Shown in pieces: positions 17,488 to 26,245 of a DNA stretch of 64,000 nucleotides. Position numbers and translations under genes: made by a program. Under the pieces are notes generated by a model that had not been told where the DNA came from, did not search any database, and saw only the letters and a program-made list of their open reading frames with translations. Source of the stretch: Bifidobacterium vansinderenii (GTDB lineage: Bacteria; Actinomycetota; Actinomycetes; Actinomycetales; Bifidobacteriaceae); the NCBI RefSeq assembly GCF_002234915.1, contig NZ_NEWD01000020.1:1-64000 (forward strand). The letters are read 5' to 3'. The first letter of the stretch is position 1; the number at the start of each line of letters is the position of its first letter.

Positions 17488-18786
17488 ATGGCTGACGAAC
17501 GTCGTGATGACGCGACCGCGTTCCCCGGCGCCGACGCGCTGCTCGGTGAGCTCGCACGATCCGAGTTTCCGGTGTCCGACGACGTCATCGAACGGCTGCG
17601 TCCCATCTACGCGCATCTCGCCGGCGTCTCGCCCGACGACCCCGAATTCGAACGCTACCTGCGCGAGGACGTGATCGAACACGAGACGTTCGACCGTGCC
17701 GACGCCATCGACATCAGCGACTCCGTGCTGGACGTGAGCGCCAGGCACAAGAACGATCCCGCGCTGCTGCCCGTGTTCTTCATCGCTTTCGAATGGTTCC
17801 ACCGCTGCGAATTCGACGCCGAACGACGACTGCGATACTGGGGACGGTTCGTGCCATTGATGAACGTCTGCCTCGGCGCGTTCTCGCTGTACCAGTACGC
17901 GCTGTCCATGTTCCACCTGTACGGCGGCGACGAACGGCGCGCCGAGATCGCATCGCGCAAGGCGCTGGACATCGCCCCCGACCACATCGGATTCCTCAAC
18001 ACCTACACCGAGCAGATCCTGGACCGCGTGGAGCGTGAGCTCATCTCCACCGGGCGGCAGATGCCCGAGGACGACGACGAACGATCGCTCACCGAACTGC
18101 TGACGATGTTCGACAAGCGCCCGCGCGAGGGATGGCATCCGATCTTCCACGTGAGCTATGGCAGGATCCTCGCCTGTCTCGGTCGGTACGGCGAGGCCCA
18201 GAGCGAATTCTCCCAGGCCGTCGACATCGAAAACGCGCGCTACAACGCATGGCGCGAGTCGCGCGACGATTCCGGCGACGGCGCCGGCAAGGGCAAGACC
18301 ATCAAGGAAAGCACGTATGTGACCGAGATGAACGAGATCTTCGACGCGCGCAACACGTGCAACATGCTGTCGAACATGCGCTCGCTGTCGTCGGTCATCG
18401 ACGATGCGCAGTCGGCGCAGCGGGATCGTGCCCGCGAACTCGACGACAAGATGGACGAGCTGGGCCGTCGGTTCGACAACGAACGTATTGACATGCTCGA
18501 ATTCATCGGCTTCTTCGCCGGCATCATCTCGTTCGTCATCGCGTCGATCCAGCTGGGCGACGGACTGGAGTTCCCCACGCGCGCCCTCATGGTGCTGTTG
18601 CTCATGGGATCGCTGCTCGTGGCGTTCGGTTCCTTCTCCGCGCTGCTGGAAAGCGGGCGCGCCGTGGATCCGCGAGAGTCGAAACGCGGACACGTGTTCG
18701 GATTGCGTGCCGGACTGGTGACGGTGATCGCCCTGGGGCTTATCGTGATCGTCGTCGCACTACTGCTGTATCTGGTCATACGGTGA
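17488..18786 (+). CDS. uncharacterised TPR-like membrane protein
   Basis: A 432-residue protein I do not recognise. GGAGGT seven bases upstream fixes the ATG at 17488 over an earlier GTG. Residues of about 95-260 are helical and TPR-like (FEWFHRCEFDAERRLRYWG, then the segment with SRKALDIAPDHIGFL). Acidic loops follow, then a short coiled coil (about 315-345) and three C-terminal membrane helices with a very short tail. The soluble part is therefore cytosolic or membrane-peripheral. A sensor, scaffold or stress-related role is possible; nothing in the neighbours decides. Confidence 0.75.
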   Translation: MADERRDDATAFPGADALLGELARSEFPVSDDVIERLRPIYAHLAGVSPDDPEFERYLREDVIEHETFDRADAIDISDSVLDVSARHKNDPALLPVFFIAFEWFHRCEFDAERRLRYWGRFVPLMNVCLGAFSLYQYALSMFHLYGGDERRAEIASRKALDIAPDHIGFLNTYTEQILDRVERELISTGRQMPEDDDERSLTELLTMFDKRPREGWHPIFHVSYGRILACLGRYGEAQSEFSQAVDIENARYNAWRESRDDSGDGAGKGKTIKESTYVTEMNEIFDARNTCNMLSNMRSLSSVIDDAQSAQRDRARELDDKMDELGRRFDNERIDMLEFIGFFAGIISFVIASIQLGDGLEFPTRALMVLLLMGSLLVAFGSFSALLESGRAVDPRESKRGHVFGLRAGLVTVIALGLIVIVVALLLYLVIR

Positions 18787-18792
18787 TCGAAC

Positions 18793-18829
18793 GCAGGAGT
18801 CAAGCAATGACGCTTGTCTCCTGCATTTT
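18793..18829 (+). terminator. intrinsic terminator after the membrane protein gene
   Basis: GCAGGAGTCAAGC (18793-18805) pairs with GCTTGTCTCCTGC (18812-18824) with one mismatch, followed by ATTTT. Confidence 0.75.
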
Positions 18830-18979
18830 CGTGCCGCTCGTCCGCGATTTCGGTATTCGCTGCCGGATTTTCCATACTCGGCGGAGCAGGGCGGCGGTTT
18901 GTATCTTGGCATGATGATGTGCCTTTTGCTTATCCTCTGATGTGCAAAAAAGTATCAATTCTTTACCGTGGGCAGCCAT

Positions 18980-18993
18980 AAAACCATGGTTTT
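18980..18993. promoter_or_regulatory. 14-bp palindrome upstream of polyol permease gene
   Basis: AAAACCATGGTTTT is a perfect palindrome about 75 bases ahead of the permease ATG, in an AT-rich stretch likely to hold the promoter. It is a candidate operator for the catabolic locus. The regulator is not known, and an AraC-type protein such as the one at 21735 would usually prefer direct repeats. Confidence 0.5.
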
Positions 18994-19065
18994 TCGGAAC
19001 GAAACTTGTATTAACGCTTCAAAGACGGGCGGATGACAACGAAGTTCCACGGTAAGGAGACGAGC

Positions 19066-20406
19066 ATGGCGCAGGGGCTGATGCGAAGGCTGTTGCCAGG
19101 ATTCCTGGCAATCGGCGTATTCATGACGGGTGACGGATTCGAACTGACGTTCCTCTCGAAGTACGTGGTCGATCAGGGATTCAGCTCGGCGCAGGCGTCG
19201 ATGCTGTTTACCATGTACGGACTGGTGGCGGCCTTGGCCGGATGGGCGTCGGGAGTGCTGGCCGAACTCTTCGGCGCCAAGCGCATCATGCTCATTGGCG
19301 CCATCTCGTGGATCGGACTGCATCTGGTGTTCATTGGCGTGGCGCTCCCCAGTCACATGTATCCGCTGATGCTGCTGGTGTATGCGTTGCGAGGCATGGG
19401 CTACCCGCTGTTCATCTACTCGTTCGTGGTGCTGCTGGCGCAGACCGTGGACCCCGGCAAGCTGGCCTCGGCGATGGGATGGTTCTGGACGGCCTACTCG
19501 TTCGGCATCGGCGTGTTCGGCGCCTACCTGCCGGCGTTCATCACCCCGGTGATCGGCGAATACTACTCGCTGTGGGTGTCGCTGCCGTTCTCCATCGCCG
19601 GCATGCTCATCTGTCTGTTCTTCGTGCCGAAGACCGCCAACGAGAATCTCGATGCCATGAGCACCACGGAGAAGCTGCAGGAGCTCTCCCGTGGCGTGAC
19701 CATCCTTGGCCAGAACCGGCAGATCGCCCTCGCGGCGGTGTTGCGCGTCATCTGCAACCTTACGCTGTATGGCTTCCCGGTCATTATGCCGCTGTACCTC
19801 GCTACGCACAACAATGGCGGTGGCGCATGGTTCCGGGTCACCGAATGGTCCACCATCTGGGGATTGCTCTTCGTCGTCACCGTGTTCGGCAACGTGTTCT
19901 GGGGTCGCATGGGAGACCGTTTTGGATGGATGCGTCAGATGCGCTGGTGGGGCTGCTGGCTCTCCGCGCTCGGCACGCTCGCCATGTACTACGTGCCGCA
20001 GTTCCTCGGCCATAATCTGCCGGCCATGTACGTGTGCGCCGTGGTGCTGGGCATGGGAATCTCCGCGTTCGTGCCGATGGGCGCCATCTTCCCCGCCTTG
20101 GAGCCCGAACATAAGGGTGCGGCGGTCTCGGCCCACAATCTCGCCTCCGGACTGACCACGTTCTGTGGTCCCTTCATCGCGACCATCCTGCTCGAGACGG
20201 TCGGGTTCGCCGGCGTGTGTTGGGCCTATGCGATCTGCTACATTGGCGGCTCCGCCATCTCGATCTTCATCCGGCCGAAGCAGCCCGGCTTCGACGGGCA
20301 TGGTCGTCGAATCGCAGCCACCGAGCTTGACAAGACGAGCGGACGAGTCGTTTCCATCGGCGGCGACGACTCGATGACGGCCACGGCCGTAGCCACGGTC
20401 ACCTGA
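19066..20406 (+). CDS. MFS polyol permease
   Basis: A 446-residue major-facilitator protein with about 12 membrane helices, related to the bacterial ribitol/arabitol/sorbitol permeases. The opening GDGFELTFLSKYVVDQGF is shared almost word for word with the second permease at 23105-24511, so they are paralogues. AAGGAG stands ahead of the ATG at 19066, which makes the in-frame start at 19033 unlikely. The sorbitol/xylitol-type dehydrogenase gene follows about 100 bases downstream on the same strand. The pair probably imports a sugar alcohol and oxidises it. Confidence 0.85.
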   Translation: MAQGLMRRLLPGFLAIGVFMTGDGFELTFLSKYVVDQGFSSAQASMLFTMYGLVAALAGWASGVLAELFGAKRIMLIGAISWIGLHLVFIGVALPSHMYPLMLLVYALRGMGYPLFIYSFVVLLAQTVDPGKLASAMGWFWTAYSFGIGVFGAYLPAFITPVIGEYYSLWVSLPFSIAGMLICLFFVPKTANENLDAMSTTEKLQELSRGVTILGQNRQIALAAVLRVICNLTLYGFPVIMPLYLATHNNGGGAWFRVTEWSTIWGLLFVVTVFGNVFWGRMGDRFGWMRQMRWWGCWLSALGTLAMYYVPQFLGHNLPAMYVCAVVLGMGISAFVPMGAIFPALEPEHKGAAVSAHNLASGLTTFCGPFIATILLETVGFAGVCWAYAICYIGGSAISIFIRPKQPGFDGHGRRIAATELDKTSGRVVSIGGDDSMTATAVATVT

Positions 20407-20507
20407 GCCCTGCGATACATAGACGCATCCGACACCGCCAGACAAGCGAAAATCCAATAAACCAAACCAACCGACAACAATCAAACCAACAGCAAAAGGA
20501 GATCACC

Positions 20508-21548
20508 ATGAAGGCAGTAGTTCTCGAGAAGCAGGGCGTCATCAACGTGCGCGAGGTTCCGGATGCTCCGGCCCTCGGCCCTGGTGAATTGCGTATCGCT
20601 CCGCACACCGTGGGCGTCTGCGGTTCCGACCTGCACTACTACACGCACGGACGTGTCGGCAAGTACGTGGTCGAGCAGCCGATGATCCTCGGCCACGAGG
20701 CCGCCGGCACCGTGCTTGAAGTCGGCGAAGGCGTCACCGGTTTCAAGCCCGGCGACCGCGTGGCCCTCGAACCCGGCATCCCCGACATGTCGTCCCGCGC
20801 AAGCCGTCTCGGCATGTACAACGTCGATCCGGCCGTCCGCTTCTTCGCCACCCCGCCGATCGACGGCTGCCTGTGCGAGGAAGTCGTCCACCCGGCCGCC
20901 TTCACCTACCACCTGCCCGACAACATGAGCTTCGGCGAGGGCGCGCTGCTCGAACCCACCGCCGTGGGTATGTGGGCCGCCACCAAGGCGCGCATCAAGC
21001 CCGGTGACGTGTGCGTGGTCACCGGCTCCGGCACCGTGGGCATGCTCACCGCCTCCGCCGCGCTCGCCGGCGGTTCCTCCAAAGTCATCGTCTCCGATGT
21101 CTCCGACGTCAAGCTCGGCATCATCGGCCAGATTCCCGGCATCATCCCCGTGGACCTCACCAAGGAGGACCTGGTCGAGCGGGTCCGTGAGGAGACCGGT
21201 GGTTGGGGCGCCGACGTGGCGTTCGAATGCTCTGGCGCCCCCAAAGCGTTCGAGACCTTCTGGAAGCTCATCGCCCCCGGCGGCTGCGCGGTGCTCGTCG
21301 GCATCCCCGTGAACCCGGTGTCCATCGACATCACCGAGCTGCAGGCCACCGAGGTCCGCATCGAGAATGTGTTCCGCTACGCCAACGTGTATCAGAAGGC
21401 CATCGACCTGGTCGCCAGCGGCAAGCTCAACCTCAAGCCCTTCATCACCGACACGTACGCGATGAAGGACGCCAAGGCCGCCTTCGACCGCATGGACGAG
21501 GGACGCCCCGGCGACATCAAGCTGCAGATCACCGTCGATCGTGACTGA
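20508..21548 (+). CDS. zinc-dependent polyol (sorbitol/xylitol-type) dehydrogenase
   Basis: A 346-residue medium-chain dehydrogenase that converts a polyol to a ketose with NAD. The catalytic zinc region is VGVCGSDLHYY plus GHEAAG. The structural-zinc cysteine cluster is absent: in its place is the segment LEPGIPDMSSRASRLGMYN, followed by FFATPPIDGCL, as in sorbitol and xylitol dehydrogenases. A Rossmann segment TGSGTVGML follows. A strong AAAAGGAG precedes the ATG. Its partner permease lies upstream and its likely activator, the AraC gene, downstream. The exact polyol cannot be read from sequence. Confidence 0.87.
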   Translation: MKAVVLEKQGVINVREVPDAPALGPGELRIAPHTVGVCGSDLHYYTHGRVGKYVVEQPMILGHEAAGTVLEVGEGVTGFKPGDRVALEPGIPDMSSRASRLGMYNVDPAVRFFATPPIDGCLCEEVVHPAAFTYHLPDNMSFGEGALLEPTAVGMWAATKARIKPGDVCVVTGSGTVGMLTASAALAGGSSKVIVSDVSDVKLGIIGQIPGIIPVDLTKEDLVERVREETGGWGADVAFECSGAPKAFETFWKLIAPGGCAVLVGIPVNPVSIDITELQATEVRIENVFRYANVYQKAIDLVASGKLNLKPFITDTYAMKDAKAAFDRMDEGRPGDIKLQITVDRD

Positions 21549-21594
21549 CTCTCAATCGTCTATGACGCCAGAGTCGTGAGGACATGAATATACA

Positions 21595-21632
21595 GCGAGA
21601 GGCCATCGATGTTTTTGTCGATGGCCTCTCGC
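21595..21632 (+). terminator. 15-bp perfect hairpin after the polyol dehydrogenase
   Basis: GCGAGAGGCCATCGA pairs perfectly with its complement around a T-rich eight-base loop. No T-run follows the stem, so it may slow or protect transcripts more than terminate them. It lies before the AraC gene and contains the misleading in-frame start at 21609. Confidence 0.65.
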
Positions 21633-21734
21633 CGTATGATGCGAATGGAGACAGGAATAATGACGTTGCCGTCGACTGCGGTAACGCAGGCCAGACCGCA
21701 CAGACGGCGGTATCGCAGACAAGGAGCGGCTGAA

Positions 21735-22655
21735 ATGAACGCATGGCCGGTGAACACGGTGATTGGGGGATTCCCCGATGGAGCCCATGCCGGTTCGGGC
21801 GCATTGGAAGTGATTGTTCCCGACGCCGACGCCTCGATCAGATGGGCATGCCATGGATATCCGAATTCTCTGGCCAAATGGCATTACCATCCGCAGATCG
21901 AATTCCACCTCATTCGCGAAGGCAGCGGACAGTTCATGGCGGGGGACGGATTGATGCCGTTCGAGGCCGGGCATGTGGCGATGGTTGGATCGAACCTTCC
22001 CCACAACTGGCTGTCCGACATCATTCCCGGGGAACGGCTACCGCATCGCGATGTGCTGTGCCATGTTCGTCCCCAGATCATTCGCAGACTGATCGGCATC
22101 TTCCCTGAGACGGCGGGTTTCGAACGGGTGCTGCGACGCTCGCAGCAGGCCATTGTGCTTTCCGGCGAGGCAGCTCGGGTCGCGGGCGAGCTGCTGGTCG
22201 CCATGGGCGAACATACTCCGGAATGGAGAGTCGCCGATCTCATCGCCCTACTTGCGGTGTTCGAACAAGCCTCTCCGGATGAAACCCGTACGGTGGTTAC
22301 TCCGGATTACAATCCCGACATCGCGGTCGGTGCCGAAACCGCCATCAACTCGACGATCGCCTATATCTCCGCGCATCTCGACGACGCCAGTCTCGAGCAG
22401 GCCGCGAAATCCGCGTCGATGAGCGTATCGACGTTCTCTCGGTTCTTCAAGAACGTGGCCGGCATAGGATTCTCGGATTTCGTCTGTCAGCTGCGAATCA
22501 GCCGCGCATGCCGCCTGCTGACCACCACGACGATGACCATCGCTGAGATTCGTCGGCTGAGCGGATACGCCAACACCTCTAATTTCAATCGTCGGTTTCT
22601 CGATAAGACCGGCATGACACCCTCCCAATATCGTAGGACACACACCAATCGGTAA
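21735..22655 (+). CDS. AraC-family transcriptional regulator
   Basis: A 306-residue regulator. AAGGAG at 21721 fixes the ATG at 21735 rather than 21609. An N-terminal cupin sensor domain (HYHPQIEFHLIREGSGQFMAGD, about residues 50-75) is followed by a C-terminal pair of helix-turn-helix motifs. The second ends RLSGYANTSNFNRRFLDKTGMTPSQYRR, the AraC signature. Next to two polyol permeases and dehydrogenases, it is the obvious local regulator, probably activated by the imported sugar alcohol. Its binding sites are not identified. Confidence 0.9.
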   Translation: MNAWPVNTVIGGFPDGAHAGSGALEVIVPDADASIRWACHGYPNSLAKWHYHPQIEFHLIREGSGQFMAGDGLMPFEAGHVAMVGSNLPHNWLSDIIPGERLPHRDVLCHVRPQIIRRLIGIFPETAGFERVLRRSQQAIVLSGEAARVAGELLVAMGEHTPEWRVADLIALLAVFEQASPDETRTVVTPDYNPDIAVGAETAINSTIAYISAHLDDASLEQAAKSASMSVSTFSRFFKNVAGIGFSDFVCQLRISRACRLLTTTTMTIAEIRRLSGYANTSNFNRRFLDKTGMTPSQYRRTHTNR

Positions 22656-22690
22656 TAGCTCCGGCGTCGTCTGACAGACGACAATAGAAA

Positions 22691-22723
22691 CGGCGGACGA
22701 TCGTTGTGCGCGACCGTCCGCCG
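22691..22723. terminator. hairpin between AraC gene and VOC remnant
   Basis: CGGCGGACG (22691-22699) pairs with CGTCCGCCG (22715-22723). It lies between convergent genes. No clear T-run follows on either strand, so terminator strength is uncertain. Confidence 0.5.
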
Positions 22724-22758
22724 GTGACGACGAGGACGAATGCTGCTAGCTCACCCGA

Positions 22759-22956
22759 TCACACGATCTGGCAGAATTCGATGGTTTCGCCGTTCGGGCC
22801 ATAGACGTTGAAGAAGCGGATGCCGTTGTCCCAGAACGAGGGGATGGACTGGAGCTCGGTGTCCTTGAAGTTCAGTCCGAGCTCCTTGGCGTTGGCGAAC
22901 GCGGCCTCGATGTCCGGGGTGTCGAATGCCCAGTGGTTGATCGCGCCGGTGGTCAT
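22759..22956 (-). pseudogene. truncated VOC/glyoxalase-family gene (C-terminal half)
   Basis: The 65-residue open frame (AINHWAFDTPDIEAAFANAK, then NGIRFFNVYGPNGETIEFCQIV) matches only the C-terminal beta-alpha-beta-beta-beta module of vicinal-oxygen-chelate proteins, which are normally about 120-130 residues. No ribosome site precedes its ATG. The missing 5' half is replaced by the inverted-repeat element starting at 22962, so I read it as a decayed gene cut by that element. Expression as a half-size VOC module is the alternative. Confidence 0.6.
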
Positions 22957-22961
22957 CGGCG

Positions 22962-23077
22962 CGGGTATTGGTCACTCGGCTCGGGCGATCCCAGTGATCG
23001 GGTTTGTAAAACGTTGAAATTGCAACGATCGTATGATGTGATCACGCGGGCCGGGCGAGCCGAGTGACCAATACCCG
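22962..23077. repeat. 116-bp element with 22-bp perfect terminal inverted repeats
   Basis: The arms at 22962-22983 and 23056-23077 are perfectly complementary over 22 bases and are separated by 72 bases that include GTGATCAC and GTTG/CAAC dyads. It lies exactly between the cut end of the VOC remnant and the stop of the second permease. It may be a miniature mobile-element remnant or an unusually long terminator hairpin for the permease gene. Confidence 0.75.
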
Positions 23078-23104
23078 GCCCACGTGACTGTTTATGTTGG
23101 ACGA

Positions 23105-24511
23105 TCAAGCCTTGGCTGTGGCGATCATGGGCGAAGGCGAGGCGGCGGGGGAGTTGGCCACGAGAGCCACGTCGCGCTTCTCCTCCTGCTCGCGCTCGGC
23201 CTGCTCCTGCTCCTCCATGAGAGCGTCGCCGAGAGTCTTCGCGCCGGGGATGCGGTGGCCCTTCTCGTCGAAGCCGGGCTGATGCGGGTGCAGGGTTAGG
23301 GTGAGCAGGAACGCCACCACGTACAGTGCTGCGTACGTCCAGCAGATGCCCTCGATGCCAACGGCCGGCAGCAGCAGCGTTGCGATGCCGGGGCCGACGA
23401 ACGTGGTCAGGCCGGCGGCCAGATTGTAGGCGGAGAGTGCGGCGCCCTGCTTGTCGGGCGCCTCAAGCGTCATGATGGTCGGCAGGCAGGAGAACGCGCA
23501 GGTGCCGATGCCCACCACGATCGAGGCGATGATCATCATCAGCGCGTTCGGGCCGAACCAGCGCGGCATGTAGTAGAAGAGCACGGAGCCCACGGCCAGC
23601 ACGCCGCAGCCGAACCAGCGCATCGGCCAGACCCAGCCGAAGCGGTCCATGAACCAGCCCCAGAAGGTGTTGAAGATCAGCGTGACGACGAACACGAAGC
23701 CCCAGATGCGCATCCACTCCTCGGTCTTGAAGATGTTGATGCCTCCGTACTTCGTGGTGCACAGATACAGCGGCATGATGACCGGGAAGCCATACAGCAG
23801 CAGGTTGTTGATGATGCGGATAATCGCGCAGATGGCGATCTTGCGGTTGGTGAACAGGATGGTGGCGCCGTCGGTGAGCTCCTTGAGCTGTTCCCTGCGG
23901 CTCAGCCCCTCGCCTTTGACGACCTTGTTCTTCGGTACGCAGAAGAAGCACATGATCGTGCCGACGATCGAGAACGGCAGTGCGAACCAGAACGTCTTGT
24001 ACTCGCCGAAGTGCGGCATGATGAAGCTCGGCAGGTAGGCGCCGAACACGCCGATGCCCAGCGAGAAGCAGGTCCAGAAGAAACCGGTGGCGCTGGCCAG
24101 GCGGGCGGGGGTGATGTACTGGGCCATGAGCACTACGAAGCTGTAGATGAACAGCGGGTAGCCAATGCCGCGCACCGCGTATACGGCGAGGATGAACGGA
24201 TAGATGCCGCTGGGCAGTGCGACGGCGAGGAAGACCAGATGCACGCCGATCCACCAACAGGCGCCGAACATCATGACGCGACGGGCGCCGAACATTTCGG
24301 CGAGAACGCCTGCCGTCCAGCCGCCGAGCGCGGCGAACAGTCCGTAGACGGTGACCAGGCCGGACGCCTGTGCGGCGGTGAAGCCTTGGTCGACCATGTA
24401 CTTCGACAGGAAGGTGAGCTCGAAGCCGTCGCCGGTCATGAAGATGGCCACGGCGAGGAATCCCAGCAGCAGCGTGCGCGGGATGCCGAATTTCTCAATC
24501 ATCTTGAGCAT
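23105..24511 (-). CDS. second MFS polyol permease
   Basis: A 468-residue major-facilitator protein, a paralogue of the permease at 19066-20406: GDGFELTFLSKYMVDQGF is nearly identical and the helix pattern matches over the full length. AAGAGAG five bases upstream supports the ATG at 24511 over the in-frame start at 24535. The C-terminal cytoplasmic tail is Glu/Gln-rich. It lies on the opposite strand to its paralogue. The second dehydrogenase gene (25085-26098) lies upstream in the same direction but is separated by about 570 bases of repeats. A different sugar alcohol is plausible for this pair. Confidence 0.85.
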   Translation of the reverse strand: MLKMIEKFGIPRTLLLGFLAVAIFMTGDGFELTFLSKYMVDQGFTAAQASGLVTVYGLFAALGGWTAGVLAEMFGARRVMMFGACWWIGVHLVFLAVALPSGIYPFILAVYAVRGIGYPLFIYSFVVLMAQYITPARLASATGFFWTCFSLGIGVFGAYLPSFIMPHFGEYKTFWFALPFSIVGTIMCFFCVPKNKVVKGEGLSRREQLKELTDGATILFTNRKIAICAIIRIINNLLLYGFPVIMPLYLCTTKYGGINIFKTEEWMRIWGFVFVVTLIFNTFWGWFMDRFGWVWPMRWFGCGVLAVGSVLFYYMPRWFGPNALMMIIASIVVGIGTCAFSCLPTIMTLEAPDKQGAALSAYNLAAGLTTFVGPGIATLLLPAVGIEGICWTYAALYVVAFLLTLTLHPHQPGFDEKGHRIPGAKTLGDALMEEQEQAEREQEEKRDVALVANSPAASPSPMIATAKA

Positions 24512-24565
24512 GATGTCTCTCTTACATAAGTCCAATTTCCCGCATCATCGCGGAACGAATATTGT

Positions 24566-24613
24566 CCTTCCCCTTGAGGGGAAGGTGGCACGCGAAGCGT
24601 GACGGATGAGGTG
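24566..24613. repeat. dispersed hairpin repeat, family A
   Basis: CCTTCCCC-TTGA-GGGGAAGG stem, a small ACGC/GCGT stem and a GATGAGGTG end. The same modules recur at 26637-26682, 30705-30824, 35876-36101 and 52471-52518, always outside genes. Confidence 0.85.
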
Positions 24614-24672
24614 AAGCGCGCTGAAGCACCGAAAGGATCCGCATCCTTGTAGCTTCTCCCGCTGCGCGGGCC

Positions 24673-24776
24673 GGCGTGTGGGGTTCGACACACTCGGGCC
24701 GTTTGGCCTCGCTCCGGCGATGTGATCGCGAAGCGTATCACATCGCCTCCGCTGATACAGTCGACCCCCACACGCC
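24673..24776 (-). repeat. nested-hairpin element, family C copy 1
   Basis: An outer 17-bp stem (24673-24689 with 24760-24776, one mismatch) encloses a 14-bp stem (24716-24729 with 24733-24747) with a single bulged base and a GAA/TTC loop. It also encloses a short GGCC...GGCC stem. On the minus strand its unpaired segments (CAGCGGAGG, CCGGAGCGAGGCC, GAGTGT) are the same as in copy 2 although both main stems differ in sequence. Confidence 0.85.
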
Positions 24777-24932
24777 GCCCCACTCCGCTAGACCCCGAGT
24801 CTCTTGATCGAGTACTTCCCGGTTAGTTCGAAAGAGAACGCCCGAAATCCATCCGGTTCTATTGCCCAGATAGAGGCCATTCCCCGACCGAAGGACCTTA
24901 TGCCCTCGAGGTCAAGTATTCGCTCAACCTGA

Positions 24933-25060
24933 GCGGAGGGGAGGGGCATGCGTTTTGCGAGCGTAGGCAGCGGAGGGATTTGTTATGCTTCGCAAACAAA
25001 TCCCGGAGCGAGGCCGAACGGCCTTGAGTGTCTCGCGAAACGCATGCCCCTCCCCTCCGC
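24933..25060 (+). repeat. nested-hairpin element, family C copy 2
   Basis: The outer stem 24933-24961 pairs with 25032-25060 (28 of 29). The inner stem 24975-24984 plus 24986-24988 pairs with 24992-25004 around a TTC loop with a bulged A. A GGCCGAACGGCC mini-hairpin follows. It is the inverted counterpart of copy 1, with compensatory base changes in the stems. Between the copies (24777-24932) I see no gene. Confidence 0.85.
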
Positions 25061-25084
25061 GGCCAAAGGGGAAAGAGCCGAACC

Positions 25085-26098
25085 TTACTTGCCGACCTTG
25101 CCGACCTTCACCACGGCCTTGGACACCCCACTGATCCTGCCGTCGAGGAAGTCCTGCACCTGTTCGAGCTCGAGCTCGTGGCTGATCAGACCGCCGATGT
25201 TCATCTTGCCGGTGGAGACGAGGGCGATGGCGTCCTTGAAGGTGAGCGGGTTGATGAAGGAGCCCTGGATGGTCAGCTGCTTCTTGTAGATGTCGTAGGT
25301 GTTCATCTCGAAGTGGGCCTCCTGCGGTCCGACGCCGAACATGAGCACCTGGGCTCCCTTCTTGGTGGCGGCCACGGCCTGGGCCTGGGTGGCGGGCAGG
25401 CCGACGGCTTCGATGACCACGTCGTAGGCGTCGGCGGGGATCTGCTCGCGGGTGGTGTTGAACGTCTCGGTGACGCCGAACTGCTCCTTGTTGCGGGCCA
25501 GTTTGTCGTCGAAGATGCCGGCGAGGTCCACCTGGTGCACGCCGTAGGCCTGGAGCAGCTGGGCGAAGATCTGTCCCATGAAGCCGTCGCCGATCACGAG
25601 GGCCTTCTGGTAGGGGTGCAGGTCGAGCAGGTCGAGGCCGTGCACGCCGCAGGAGACGGGCTCGATGGCGGCGGCGTCGCGCAGGCTGACGTTGTCGGGC
25701 AGCTTGTAGACCACGGAGGCCGGGGCGGTGAACTGTTCGGCGAGGCCGCCGTCACGGGTCACGCCGACGGCGCTGAGGTGGTCGCACAGTTCGGGACGCT
25801 GGGTGAGGCAGAACTCGCACTGGCCGCAGTAGATGTTCGGGTCGACGGCTACGCGGTCGCCGGGCTTGACGTTGGTGACTTCGGCGCCGATGGCTTCGAC
25901 GATGCCGGAGTTCTCGTGGCCGAGCACGATCGGCGGAACGGCGGCGGCGGAACCGGGGCGGCCGGCGTACAGGTCGTGGTCGGTGCCGCACACACCGGCG
26001 TATGCGGTGTTGATGAGCACTTCGTTCGGTGCGATTTCGGGGGTGGGGAGGTTCTGGATTTCGAACTGCTTGACACCGGTGAGAACGAGAGCCTTCAT
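25085..26098 (-). CDS. zinc-dependent alcohol/polyol dehydrogenase
   Basis: A 337-residue medium-chain dehydrogenase. Catalytic zinc residues lie in GVCGTDHDLY and GHENSG. Unlike its neighbour at 20508, it keeps the structural-zinc cluster, CGQCEFCLTQRPELC. The NAD segment is VIGDGFMGQIFAQLL. The start at 26098 is fixed by AGAAAGG; an upstream extension to 26206 has no ribosome site. It probably oxidises the sugar alcohol imported by the permease at 23105, although a role on an unrelated secondary alcohol cannot be excluded. Confidence 0.85.
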   Translation of the reverse strand: MKALVLTGVKQFEIQNLPTPEIAPNEVLINTAYAGVCGTDHDLYAGRPGSAAAVPPIVLGHENSGIVEAIGAEVTNVKPGDRVAVDPNIYCGQCEFCLTQRPELCDHLSAVGVTRDGGLAEQFTAPASVVYKLPDNVSLRDAAAIEPVSCGVHGLDLLDLHPYQKALVIGDGFMGQIFAQLLQAYGVHQVDLAGIFDDKLARNKEQFGVTETFNTTREQIPADAYDVVIEAVGLPATQAQAVAATKKGAQVLMFGVGPQEAHFEMNTYDIYKKQLTIQGSFINPLTFKDAIALVSTGKMNIGGLISHELELEQVQDFLDGRISGVSKAVVKVGKVGK

Positions 26099-26245
26099 GA
26101 TAAATGCCTTTCTGTTGTTCCTCGCGTTTGCGCCCGCGGGAGGGCGTTGGCTTCTATGCCGTGATCGGGTGAATGATGACCATATGGTCGGAGTCCGTGG
26201 ATTCATGGGTTGGCTTGTGATCGGGTATGAATCGGGGACTGTGCT

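Noticed and set aside
24540-25080. Possible small genes among the repeats between permease and dehydrogenase
   Set aside because: All open frames consist of repeat hairpins and lack ribosome sites.
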